Source: Nonomuraea soli
GTDB lineage: Bacteria; Actinomycetota; Actinomycetes; Streptosporangiales; Streptosporangiaceae
Assembly: GCF_013761175.1 (NCBI RefSeq)
Contig: NZ_JACDUR010000006.1
Span: 496,001 to 560,000 of the forward strand
DNA length: 64,000 bases
Reading direction: 5' to 3'
The position numbers and the translations under genes are program-made. This document shows positions 42,920-51,324 of this stretch, in pieces. Positions within the stretch are counted from its first letter, which is position 1; every line of letters begins with the position of its first letter. A model generated the notes under the pieces. It saw only the letters and a program-made list of their open reading frames with translations. It was not told the DNA's origin and did not search any database.

Positions 42920-43921
42920 TCACAGCCAACCGCGTGCCGCCGCCTCCAAGCCCGCCTGGAACCGGGTCGTCGCGCCGAGCCGTTCCATCACGGCCGCGAT
43001 CTTGCGTGTGGCGGTGCGAGTGCTGACCCCGAGCTGCCTCCCGATCGCCTCGTCTTTCAGCCCCGACTTCAGCAGCCGCAACACCACCTGCTCCTCCTCC
43101 GACGGCCCGTCATCGGGCGGCGCCTGCCGACCCGCCAGCGGCTGAGCCCGCTCCCAATACAGCTCGAACAACTCGATCAACGCATCGAGCAGCCGCGACG
43201 GACGCAGCACGGCGATGTGGTCGTAGACGCCGTCCATCAACGGCAACATCGCCGCCCGCCGATCGGTCACCCGCAACTTGAACGGCACATGCGGCAGCAT
43301 CCTCGACCGCTCACCCTCCTGCGCCAGCCGCAGCAGCGTCTCCAATCGCCCAGGACGATGAAACGAAGCGGGACAGTAGATCACCCGCAGATCCACCCCT
43401 CGCGCCAGAAACTCCCTGGTGTTGGCCTCCTCCACCGCATTGGAGTCCCCGTACCCTTCGGGCCGGGCCACATAAGGCGGCGTGTCGAGATAAAGCACCT
43501 CCGAACTCGCCATCGCGTTCTGCTCCATCAACTCCCGCCTGACCGCCTGGGGATCGGACAGCACCTCCACCACCCCCGGAGCACCGGACGCCCCCATCCG
43601 CCCCGAGTCGTACAGCAGCGCCAGCTCCCCGGCCCCCTTGATCACCTCAGCCAGCCGGGCCTCCGCCTCCATGCGCCGCATGCTGACCAGCGAGGCCAGC
43701 GCCCCCTCCGGCCGCACCGCCTCATAGACGCCCGACCTGACCCTGCGCACCAGCCCGTTGCCGTCCAGCCTCGCCAACGCGGCCCGCACCCTCGGCGCCC
43801 CAACCTCCAGCACCGCGGCCAACTCCGCCGCCCGCCTGCCCGGTTGTCTCAGCAGCAGCCGGTAGACCCGCTCGTCGAAGCCGGAGACGCCCACCGCGGC
43901 AAGAAGCGGCTGATCGTTCAC
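42920..43921 (-). CDS. TrmB-like/LuxR-type transcriptional regulator
   Basis: 333 residues. N-terminal winged helix (~14-75: VYRLLLRQPGRRAAELAAVLEVGAPRVRAALARL) of TrmB type; a middle sensor-like part with DRRAAMLPL and DHIAVLRPSRLLDALIELFELYW; and a C-terminal LuxR HTH (~270-333, EEEQVVLRLLKSGLKDEAIGRQLGVSTRTATRKIAAVMERLGA). This two-HTH layout is common in Streptomyces and relatives. The target is unknown; the neighbouring protease is one candidate. GTG start with AGGTGG close upstream. Confidence 0.88.
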   Translation of the reverse strand: MNDQPLLAAVGVSGFDERVYRLLLRQPGRRAAELAAVLEVGAPRVRAALARLDGNGLVRRVRSGVYEAVRPEGALASLVSMRRMEAEARLAEVIKGAGELALLYDSGRMGASGAPGVVEVLSDPQAVRRELMEQNAMASSEVLYLDTPPYVARPEGYGDSNAVEEANTREFLARGVDLRVIYCPASFHRPGRLETLLRLAQEGERSRMLPHVPFKLRVTDRRAAMLPLMDGVYDHIAVLRPSRLLDALIELFELYWERAQPLAGRQAPPDDGPSEEEQVVLRLLKSGLKDEAIGRQLGVSTRTATRKIAAVMERLGATTRFQAGLEAAARGWL

Positions 43922-44316
43922 CTACCACCTGACCTGGCTTCATCTGACACGGCCTGAAAAATGTGGGTACCTTACCCCAGCCCCTCCGAGTGATCGTCAG
44001 CGGGCAGTACGAACGCCCCACCGTCGACAGCTGCCACCTCAAAGCCAACACGGCCGCCCCGCTGCCGGCGGCTGCCACCTCAAGGCACACGGCACGGCCG
44101 CCCCGCTGTCGGCGGCTGCCAGCTCAGCGCACGGCACAACTGCCCCTCGGCGCCATCCGGAGAAAGACAGCGCGGCACCCTTGCGGCCACGGTGCGCCGT
44201 GTACGGCCGGCCGAGCCTTCACCGTCCGTTTTGGGCACGACCTCCCACATCGTGTCCTGGCCAGGGCTGGCACTCGCCCCGAAACGAAAGCCGCGGCAAG
44301 ATCCCACACCCACCCG
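43922..44316. other. 395-bp gene-free stretch with imperfect tandem repeats
   Basis: No coding pattern holds through this interval between two regulator genes. It contains three imperfect 41-44-bp units starting GCTGCCA at 44030, 44071 and 44115, sharing CGGCCGCCCCGCTG. A promoter for the GTG at 43921 must lie in its left part. Nothing else was recognised. Confidence 0.55.
44030..44154. repeat. Imperfect ~42-bp tandem repeat, about three copies
   Basis: Units at 44030-44070, 44071-44114 and 44115-~44154 each begin GCTGCCA(C/G)CTCA. The first two share CGGCCGCCCCGCTG and a GTCGGCG/GCCGGCG end; the third is more degraded. Confidence 0.65.
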
Positions 44317-44943
44317 TCAGAGCAGCCCACGCTCCAGCGAGACAGCCACGGCCGCCGCTCTCGTGTCGACGCCCAGCTTGGCGAAGACATGCTTGAGGTG
44401 CGTCTTCACCGTCGTCTCGCTGATCAGCAGGCAGCGGGCGATCTCCTTGTTGGCCAGCCCCTTGGCGACCAGTCGCAGCACCTCCTTCTCCCGTCCGCTC
44501 GGGGCCGCCCGCTCGAGGTTGATCAACGCCGCCGCCACCGAGGGGGCCAGCACCGCGCCGCCCCGCGCCGCCGTACGAACCGCGCGGTGCAGTTCCTCTC
44601 GCGGAGCGTCCTTGAGCAGGTAGCCCGAGACGCCGGCCGCCATCGCCCGCGCGATGTGGCTGTCGGTGTCGTACGTGGTCAGCACGATCACCCGGATGTC
44701 GGGATGATTCTCACGCAGCCGGACGATGGCGCCCACGCCGTCGAGGTTGGGCATGCGCAGGTCCATCAGCACCACGTCCGGGCGGCACGCTCGCGCCTGC
44801 GCGAGTGCTTCCAGGCCGTCACCCGCCTCGGCGACCACCTCGATGTCACTCACCCCGGCGAACATCCCGCGCAGCCCGTCGCGGACCACCGGATGATCGT
44901 CGACGATCATCAGTCTCAGCTGCCCGGATTGCTCAGACACCAT
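44317..44943 (-). CDS. NarL/LuxR-family response regulator
   Basis: 208 residues. Receiver domain with acidic pocket DDH (15-17), phospho-acceptor D61 (VVLMDLRMP), conserved T (VLTTYDT) and K (LLKDAP); C-terminal LuxR HTH (~145-208; GREKEVLRLVAKGLANKEIARCLLISETTVKTHLKHVFAKLGV). It pairs with the histidine kinase 60 bp upstream and likely regulates the ABC transporter genes of the same operon. Start ATG 44943 has GGGAGGA directly upstream; a longer frame to 44982 lacks a site. Confidence 0.93.
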   Translation of the reverse strand: MVSEQSGQLRLMIVDDHPVVRDGLRGMFAGVSDIEVVAEAGDGLEALAQARACRPDVVLMDLRMPNLDGVGAIVRLRENHPDIRVIVLTTYDTDSHIARAMAAGVSGYLLKDAPREELHRAVRTAARGGAVLAPSVAAALINLERAAPSGREKEVLRLVAKGLANKEIARCLLISETTVKTHLKHVFAKLGVDTRAAAVAVSLERGLL

Positions 44944-45003
44944 GTCCTCCCGGTGACGCCGTCCTTCTCGAGCGTGGACCATGACAAGTGCCAGCTCGAC
45001 TCC

Positions 45004-46305
45004 TTATCCGCGCGGGACGCTCAGGCACAACGCCGTCCCCTCGCCCGGAGCCGACTCCACCGTCAGGCTGCCACCGACGGACGCCGCGCGCTCCCGCATC
45101 CCTGCCAGGCCGACGCCCTGCCTGCTCGCCTGATCGAAGCCCCGGCCGTCGTCCACCACGTCCAAGGTCACCCCCTCGCCCATGTACGACAGCGTCACCA
45201 CCGCCCGCCCCGCCCGCGCGTGTCGGGCGACGTTGGCCAAGCCCTCCTGTACGGCGCGCAGCACGGCCATCTCGACGTCAGGGCTCAGCGGCCGTGGCGG
45301 CCCGTTCACCGTCGCGGTGACCGGCACCCCGCTCCGCCGTGACCATCGCTCGGCTTCTGATCGCACCGCTTCGTCGAGGCGATCGGAGTCGAGAGGGCCT
45401 GGACGCAGCGCGTGCACGGAGCGGCGCGCCTCGGCCAGGCTTGCTCTGGCCAGGCTCTTGGCCGTCATGATGCGCTCGCGGACATCGCGTTCAGTACGCT
45501 CGCGCAACTCGCTTCCTGTTCGTTCACGCGCGACGGATTCTGCGCATTCTTTCGTGACGCGCTCCGCGCCTTCACGCGCGACGCCGTCCGAGTCCTGCCC
45601 TGTCGGGTCTTCGATGGCGGGGTGGGCACCCCTTCGCGCCTCGCCTGTCCCGGTGTCAGTGCGCCTGACCCCGCCGGCGTCACTCGTGGCGAGCGCGTCG
45701 AGTGCCTGTTCGGCTGCTTCCAACTGGGTGATGACGCCGCTGAAGCCCTGCGCAAGCGTGTCGTGGATCTCCCTGGCCAGGCGTGCACGTTCCTCCAGCA
45801 CGCCCAGCGCCCGGCTCTGTTCGCCCATCCTGACCAGGTAGTTCACGAAGAGGCCGACGAGGACCAGCATGCCGAGGTTGGCCACGGCGGCGCCCAGGAG
45901 GCGTGGTTCGGTGCCGATCTGCTGAAGCCATCCGGCGCCGGCGAACAGGCTGAGGCCCATCGTGACCGCCATGCCGTACGCCCACTTACCCGGAAGCATG
46001 AGGTACGGCAGCGGGCACATGCCGAACATGACCGTCTGGTAGGCGATGTCGCGGCCCATGAGCACGACGGCCAGGGAGCACAGCACGATGAAGTGCCAGA
46101 GCATCGGGTGCACCCGCTCCAGCAGGTCGGGGCGGCGGTAGACGAACGCGTAGTGCCAGGCGGCCGCCACGCCCGCCGTGACCAGCGCCAGTGGGTCGAG
46201 GCCTCCGAGGACGTCGATGGTCACGCCGAGCGCGAGGCATCCGTAGTAGAGCCCGTGGAAGGCGACGATCCAGCGGTCGGGGGAGGGGCGCGGGGTCAGT
46301 CCCAT
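45004..46305 (-). CDS. Sensor histidine kinase (HisKA_3) with an insert in the DHp domain
   Basis: 433 residues. Six hydrophobic segments (~10-155), then DHp helix 1 with H181 (EERARLAREIHDTLAQGFSG) and the HATPase domain (VQEGLANVARHA, VVDDGRGF, GLAGMRERA). Between DHp helices 1 and 2, where most HisKA_3 proteins have a short turn, there are ~70 extra residues (~207-275) rich in Arg/Glu/Asp/Thr. Membrane part and operon place it with DesK/LiaS-type envelope sensors. The ATG at 46305 overlaps the permease stop by 10 bp, so the signalling pair is coupled to the transporter it probably controls. Confidence 0.9.
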   Translation of the reverse strand: MGLTPRPSPDRWIVAFHGLYYGCLALGVTIDVLGGLDPLALVTAGVAAAWHYAFVYRRPDLLERVHPMLWHFIVLCSLAVVLMGRDIAYQTVMFGMCPLPYLMLPGKWAYGMAVTMGLSLFAGAGWLQQIGTEPRLLGAAVANLGMLVLVGLFVNYLVRMGEQSRALGVLEERARLAREIHDTLAQGFSGVITQLEAAEQALDALATSDAGGVRRTDTGTGEARRGAHPAIEDPTGQDSDGVAREGAERVTKECAESVARERTGSELRERTERDVRERIMTAKSLARASLAEARRSVHALRPGPLDSDRLDEAVRSEAERWSRRSGVPVTATVNGPPRPLSPDVEMAVLRAVQEGLANVARHARAGRAVVTLSYMGEGVTLDVVDDGRGFDQASRQGVGLAGMRERAASVGGSLTVESAPGEGTALCLSVPRG

Positions 46306-46994
46306 CGGAACAGCGCGCCCGCGATCGCCATGCACACCGCGATTATCCCGGCCATCACGAGGAGCGGGAAAGCCTCGGGTGTGCCGAACCAGCCATCGCG
46401 TAATGCCTGGACGCCCTGGGTGAGAGGGAGCCAGTCGCCGATGCGGCGCAGGGTGGAGTTCAGGGCTTCGGGCGGGACGGCGGCGCCGCTCAGGAAGATC
46501 ATGGGGAACATCACCACCATGCCGATCAGGTTGGCCGCCCGGTCGTTCGGGGCGAACGAGGCGATGACGAAGCCGATGGAGCAGGTCATCAGCGAGCAGG
46601 CGACGAAGGCCAGGGCAAGCGGGAGGGGATGGGCGGGCAAGTCTACGTCGAAGGCGACCAGGCCGACGGCGAACAGGAGCACCGATCCGGCCAGGCCCAT
46701 CAGGACCTGGGCGCCGACCTGGGCGAGCAGCAGGGTGACGGGGGAGACCGGGGTGATCGCCAGCCTGCGCAACACCTTGCGCTCGCGGTAGGAGGCCAGG
46801 ATGCCGGGCATGGCGGCGATGCCGCCGATGGCCAGGATCATCGCCAGGTAGCTGGGGAAGAGGATCTCCAGGTTGTCGTTGCCGCTGTTGAGCACCAGGA
46901 GCATGATCGGGAAGGCGAGCATGAAGAAGAGGCTGCCGGGATCGCGCGCCAGGAGCACGATCTCGCTGACCGACAGCCTGCCCAGCGCCTTCAT
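46296..46994 (-). CDS. ABC-2 type transporter permease
   Basis: 232 residues with about six membrane helices. The N-terminal LLARDPGSLFFMLAFPIMLL, middle YRERKVLRRLAITPVSP and GMVVMFPMIFLSGAAVPPE belong to the ABC-2 membrane family (DrrB/YhfA type). It forms the channel for the adjacent ATPase. The ATG overlaps the ATPase stop (ATGA), and the end overlaps the kinase start by 10 bp. The exported substrate is unknown; drug or lipid export is usual. Confidence 0.9.
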   Translation of the reverse strand: MKALGRLSVSEIVLLARDPGSLFFMLAFPIMLLVLNSGNDNLEILFPSYLAMILAIGGIAAMPGILASYRERKVLRRLAITPVSPVTLLLAQVGAQVLMGLAGSVLLFAVGLVAFDVDLPAHPLPLALAFVACSLMTCSIGFVIASFAPNDRAANLIGMVVMFPMIFLSGAAVPPEALNSTLRRIGDWLPLTQGVQALRDGWFGTPEAFPLLVMAGIIAVCMAIAGALFRWD

Positions 46995-47698
46995 CGCTCC
47001 ACCTCGGTCAGGTAGGCCTCCTCCAGCGACGTGGCGCCCGCACGGGAGATCAGGTCGGCAGGCGTGCCCATGGCGGCGATGCGGCCCCCGCGGAGCATCG
47101 CCACCCGGTCGCAGAGATGCTCGGCCTCATCCATGAAGTGGCTGACCAGTACTGCGGTCACCCCTGACTCCTTCAGCTCCCCGATCAGCGCCCACGTCTC
47201 CCGTCTGGCCACGGGATCCAGACCGGTGGTCAGCTCGTCGAGCACCACCACCTCCGGGTCGCCGACCAGAGCCAGCCCCAGGAGAAGCCGCTGGCGCTGG
47301 CCGCCCGACAGGTCACCGAACGCCTTGCCGCGCAGGTGCTCCAGACCCCAGCGCCGGAGCACCTGCCGCCAGTCGGCCGGGCGGGCGTAGAAGGCGGCGA
47401 ACAGGCGCATCGCCTCGCCCACCTTCATACGGTCGGGCAAGGCGCTCTCCTGAAGTTGAGCTCCCACCCGTTGGGCGAGTGCCCGACGTTTGCGGCTCGG
47501 GTCGAGCCCGAGCACGCGCACGGAGCCGCCGTCGGGGGAGCGCAGGCCCAGGATGCACTCCACCGTTGTCGTCTTGCCCGCGCCGTTGGGGCCGATCAGG
47601 CCGAAGATCTCTCCGGGTGGCACCGTGAACGAGACACCGTCTACGGCGACCATTTCGCCGTAGGTCTTGGTGAGGGCGTTGACCTCGATTGTTGCCAT
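46991..47698 (-). CDS. ABC transporter ATP-binding protein
   Basis: 235 residues. Walker A GPNGAGKTT, Q-loop, signature LSGGQRQRL, Walker B VVVLDELTTGLD and switch His (VSHFMDEAEH) are all intact. First gene of an ATPase-permease-kinase-regulator operon. Walker B ends DEL rather than DEP, a mild variant. Start ATG 47698 (TTGGGGC upstream); the open frame upstream to 47764 runs through the promoter dyad and is not counted. Confidence 0.93.
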   Translation of the reverse strand: MATIEVNALTKTYGEMVAVDGVSFTVPPGEIFGLIGPNGAGKTTTVECILGLRSPDGGSVRVLGLDPSRKRRALAQRVGAQLQESALPDRMKVGEAMRLFAAFYARPADWRQVLRRWGLEHLRGKAFGDLSGGQRQRLLLGLALVGDPEVVVLDELTTGLDPVARRETWALIGELKESGVTAVLVSHFMDEAEHLCDRVAMLRGGRIAAMGTPADLISRAGATSLEEAYLTEVER

Positions 47699-47755
47699 GC
47701 CCCAAGGGTGCCGGTGCGGCTTGCCGTACGGCATCGCCCGTTGCGGCCGAGGGGC

Positions 47756-47773
47756 ATCCTCCATTTGGAGGAT
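47756..47773 (-). promoter_or_regulatory. 18-bp dyad upstream of the ABC/two-component operon
   Basis: ATCCTCCA-TT-TGGAGGAT is a perfect 8-bp-arm dyad, 58-75 bp before the ATPase ATG. NarL-type regulators bind such compact dyads, so the response regulator of this operon is the natural candidate; that link is inference. Confidence 0.5.
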
Positions 47774-47818
47774 CGGAGGGTGGGGGGCGCACGTGAGGGC
47801 TTGTGCCGGTGGCGGTGA

Positions 47819-47855
47819 CTGAAGAGGCTCTCCTGGGGAGGGAGAGCCACTTCAG
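47819..47855 (-). terminator. Long hairpin terminator after the 109-residue coiled-coil gene
   Basis: CTGAAG-A-GGCTCTCC (47819-47833) pairs with GGAGAGCC-A-CTTCAG (47841-47855): 15-bp arms with one A-A mismatch and a 7-nt loop. It begins 27 nt after the stop of the leftward gene. No T-tract. Confidence 0.7.
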
Positions 47856-47882
47856 GGTTGAGTCAGTGCTGTTGGGGGTGCG

Positions 47883-48212
47883 TCACTGCTTGGCGGCCAT
47901 GGCGACGAGCAGAGATTTGATCTCCGCCAGCTCGCCGTCGATCTTCTCGAATCGGGCGTCGACCGTGGTGCGCCACGCGTCGACCGTCGTGCGCCACGCA
48001 TCGATCTCACCGAAGCGACGATCCATCGCCGCCTCGAGTCGGTTCGCCTCGGACGTGACGTGGTCGCGCAAGTTCTGCGCGACGTGGTCGATCCTCAGGT
48101 GGACGAGGTCGAATCGCTCCGCAATGCTCACTCCCGGCACACCACTGATGGTAACTGCTTCGAGCACGGCCACCCGGCCCTTCAGGTTGTCGATCTCCGC
48201 TTTCACATTCAT
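47883..48212 (-). CDS. Small coiled-coil protein of unknown function
   Basis: 109 residues, almost entirely heptad-patterned helix (VKAEIDNLKGRVAVLEAV; LRIDHVAQNLRDHVTSEANRLEAAMDRRFGEI; ARFEKIDGELAEIKSLLVAM). A 7-residue unit is duplicated exactly (DAWRTTVDAWRTTV), with a 21-bp DNA duplication beneath it. No signal peptide or membrane helix. I do not recognise the family; cytosolic oligomer or partner-binding coil is the most that can be said. A clear ribosome binding site (GAGGAG) precedes the ATG, and a strong hairpin follows the stop, which supports a real single-gene unit. Confidence 0.78.
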   Translation of the reverse strand: MNVKAEIDNLKGRVAVLEAVTISGVPGVSIAERFDLVHLRIDHVAQNLRDHVTSEANRLEAAMDRRFGEIDAWRTTVDAWRTTVDARFEKIDGELAEIKSLLVAMAAKQ

Positions 48213-48326
48213 GAGCGCTCCTCGGAGGGAAGGAACTGGGAACGATCAGGAAAGTTACCCTCCGCAAAGACTCTGTGTCAGAGAATCACCAAAGATCCTC
48301 CCCTGCCCGGCGAAAGGCGATAAGCG

Positions 48327-49177
48327 TCAGTCAGCCCTCCTGAACTGCGCGATAGCCACCCCCAGCAACGCCGCCCCGATCGCCGCCACGAGCCCGAGTT
48401 CCACCGGGATCGGCACCTGCCATCCGAACCACTGCACGCCGGGGTTGAGCATCGCGTCCACCTCCGGCGGCACGGAGACGGCGGCGAAGACCGCCTGCCG
48501 CATCGGGTCCACGGCGTACGTCAGCGGGTTGACGGTGGTCAGCACGTGCAGCCACGACGGCAGGTTCGCCAGGGGGAACATGGCGCCCGACAGGAAGATC
48601 ATCGGCATGATCGCCATCTGCATGAGCCCGAAGAAGGTCTGCATGTTCTTCATGCGTGCCGCCAGCGTGACGCCGAACGCGGTGATCGTGAAGGCGGCGA
48701 GGAACATCTCGAACAGGAGGGTGAGCATGAGCGGCGGGGAGTACGGCACGCCGACGAGGCCTGCCATGGCGAGGATGACGATGCCCTGGCCGACGGCGAC
48801 GATGGCGCCGCCGAGGCATTTGCCGACGACGATGGCGCCGCGCGAGACGGGGGCGACGAGCATCTCGCGCAGGAAGCCGAACTCGCGGTCCCAGACGATG
48901 GAGGCGGCCGAGAACATCCCTGTCATGATCACGGTCATGGAGATCATGCCGGGGTACATGAACGTGCGGTAGTCGATGCCGGGGATGGCGCCCTGGACCA
49001 GGCTTCCGAGGCCGGTGCCCATGACGAAGAGCCACAGCACGGGCTGGAGGAGCATCGACAGCATGCGGGTGCGGTCGCTGACGAACCGCAGCATCTCGCG
49101 GTGCAGCACCACTTTGACGGCGCGCAGGTCGTGGCCGAAGGAGCGGCCGGGCACGCGTACGGCGATCGCTTCCGCGC

Positions 49178-49181
<4 letters not shown>
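48327..49181 (-). CDS. ABC-2 permease (DrrB-like)
   Basis: 284 residues with six membrane helices. MLSMLLQPVLWLFVMGTGLG, the REFGFLREMLVAPVSRGAIVVGK loop and MPMIFLSGAMFPLANLP match the DrrB/NodJ type of ABC-2 permease. It partners the adjacent DrrA-like ATPase. The ATG at 49181 overlaps the ATPase stop (ATGA). Such pairs export antibiotics or lipids; no biosynthetic cluster is present, so the substrate stays open. Confidence 0.92.
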
Positions 49182-50152
<971 letters not shown>

Positions 50153-50605
50153 CTAGTCCTCCGCCAGAATCTTGAACATCGATCGGCGCGTCGACCTGAG
50201 GAGTTCCTTGGCCTCGGCGACCTGCCGGTCGTTGGCCGAGCGGGTGAGGTGCAGGAACGCCTCGCCGAGCTGGCCCCACAGCAGCCGCAGTTCGTGCCGG
50301 TCTTCGGGCACGGTGCGGGCCACTTCGTCCCAGGGGGCGCTCTGGCCGGCGCGGCGCTGGTGCTCGGCCCGGCCCTTGTCGGTGAGCCGGTAGGTACGGC
50401 TGCCACCGTACTCCTCGGCGGTGACGAGTTCCTCGTCCTCCAGTTGCTGGAGCGCCGGGTAAACGGATCCGGGGCTGGGGCGCCAGATCCCGCGGCTGCG
50501 TCCGGCGATGTCCCGGATCATCTGGTAGCCGTTCTTCGGCTCTTCGGCCAGGAGGGACAGCAGCGCGGCGCGCACGTCGCCGCGCCGCACACTCGGTGCG
50601 TGCAT
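50153..50605 (-). CDS. PadR-family transcriptional regulator
   Basis: 150 residues. Winged helix RGDVRAALLSLLAEEPKNGYQMIRDIAGRS... SPGSVYPALQQLEDEELV, with a helical C-terminal dimerisation tail, is classic PadR. It heads the operon for the DrrAB-like exporter and very likely represses it until an inducer binds. The ATG at 50605 has GGAGA upstream. AT-rich palindromes sit in the promoter. Confidence 0.93.
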   Translation of the reverse strand: MHAPSVRRGDVRAALLSLLAEEPKNGYQMIRDIAGRSRGIWRPSPGSVYPALQQLEDEELVTAEEYGGSRTYRLTDKGRAEHQRRAGQSAPWDEVARTVPEDRHELRLLWGQLGEAFLHLTRSANDRQVAEAKELLRSTRRSMFKILAED

Positions 50606-50623
50606 GGCATGCTCTCCTCAACT

Positions 50624-50648
50624 ATCGAGATATCACAAAGATATATCT
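50624..50648 (-). promoter_or_regulatory. AT-rich palindromes in the PadR promoter
   Basis: AGATATATCT (50639-50648) and GATATC (50629-50634) are palindromes in an otherwise GC-rich genome, within 45 bp of the PadR ATG. They are the likely core promoter and PadR autoregulation site. Confidence 0.5.
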
Positions 50649-50680
50649 AGAAGTGTCGGACAACAACGGCCGCCAAGAAG

Positions 50681-51277
50681 TTAAGCGATATTAACCAGCG
50701 CCGCCAACGCCATCCCGCGCAGCAGCCCTCGCATGGCCTCGGGCTCCAGCTCGCCCGCGCTGTGCGGCGTCGAGTTGAGCAGCCCGAACAGCGCGTGCGT
50801 CGCCGCGCGCAGCCGGGGCGGCGGGCATCCGGGGTGCAGCTCCGCGAGGACGGTCACCCACTCCTCGACGTAGAGCCTCTGCAGGCGCCTGATCTGCCGC
50901 CGCGCCGGCTCGGGCACGTTGTCGAGCTCCCTGTCGTGCACGGTGATCAGCGCCGGCTGCTCGAGCGCGAAGGTGATCTGGGTGTCGAGCAGCCTGTCGA
51001 GGGCGTCCTGCGGCCCGGAGGCGGCGGTGACGACGGTGACCGCGGCTTCGCGCAGGCCGGAGCTGATGGCCAGCAGCATCTCGGCCAGTAGCGCCTCCTT
51101 GCCGGGGAAATGCCGGTAGATCGCCGGGCCCGAGACGCCGACGGCGCCGCCGATGTCCTCGAGTGAGGCTCCGTGGAAGCCGCGTGCCGCGAACAGCTCC
51201 GCGGCGGCGTGCAGGATCTCCATCCGCCGATTGCGGGTAGGGGTGCTCACGCGGGTGGTGTCCGGCTGCTCGCGCAT
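50681..51277 (-). CDS. TetR-family regulator of the adjacent liu operon
   Basis: 198 residues. N-terminal HTH (RRMEILHAAAELFAARGFHGASLEDIGGAVGVSGPAIYRHFPGKEALLAEM) is standard TetR; the C-terminal part is a helical ligand domain. It is divergent from acyl-CoA carboxylase genes, so an acyl-CoA of leucine breakdown is the probable ligand, as with several actinobacterial carboxylase-linked TetR proteins. The ATG is 7 nt after TACTAT, so the mRNA is likely leaderless. Confidence 0.9.
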   Translation of the reverse strand: MREQPDTTRVSTPTRNRRMEILHAAAELFAARGFHGASLEDIGGAVGVSGPAIYRHFPGKEALLAEMLLAISSGLREAAVTVVTAASGPQDALDRLLDTQITFALEQPALITVHDRELDNVPEPARRQIRRLQRLYVEEWVTVLAELHPGCPPPRLRAATHALFGLLNSTPHSAGELEPEAMRGLLRGMALAALVNIA

Positions 51278-51284
51278 GTCTCAC

Positions 51285-51315
51285 ATAGTAGACGCCTGAG
51301 TTAATGATGACTAAC
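51285..51315. promoter_or_regulatory. TetR promoter and operator-like dyad in the liu divergent region
   Basis: TACTAT (minus strand, 51290-51285) is the -10 of the TetR gene. GTTAATGATGACTAAC (51300-51315) is a near-palindrome (GTTA-N8-TAAC with inner matches) covering the -35 region on that side and the start region of the carboxylase gene on the other. It is a likely autoregulatory operator. Confidence 0.5.
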
Positions 51316-51324
51316 ATCTCGACC

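Noticed and set aside
42497..43957. Pro/Arg-rich + strand frames over the C-rich stretch and the TrmB/LuxR gene
   Set aside because: Low-complexity translation, no ribosome binding site, and the downstream half is antisense to a clear regulator gene.
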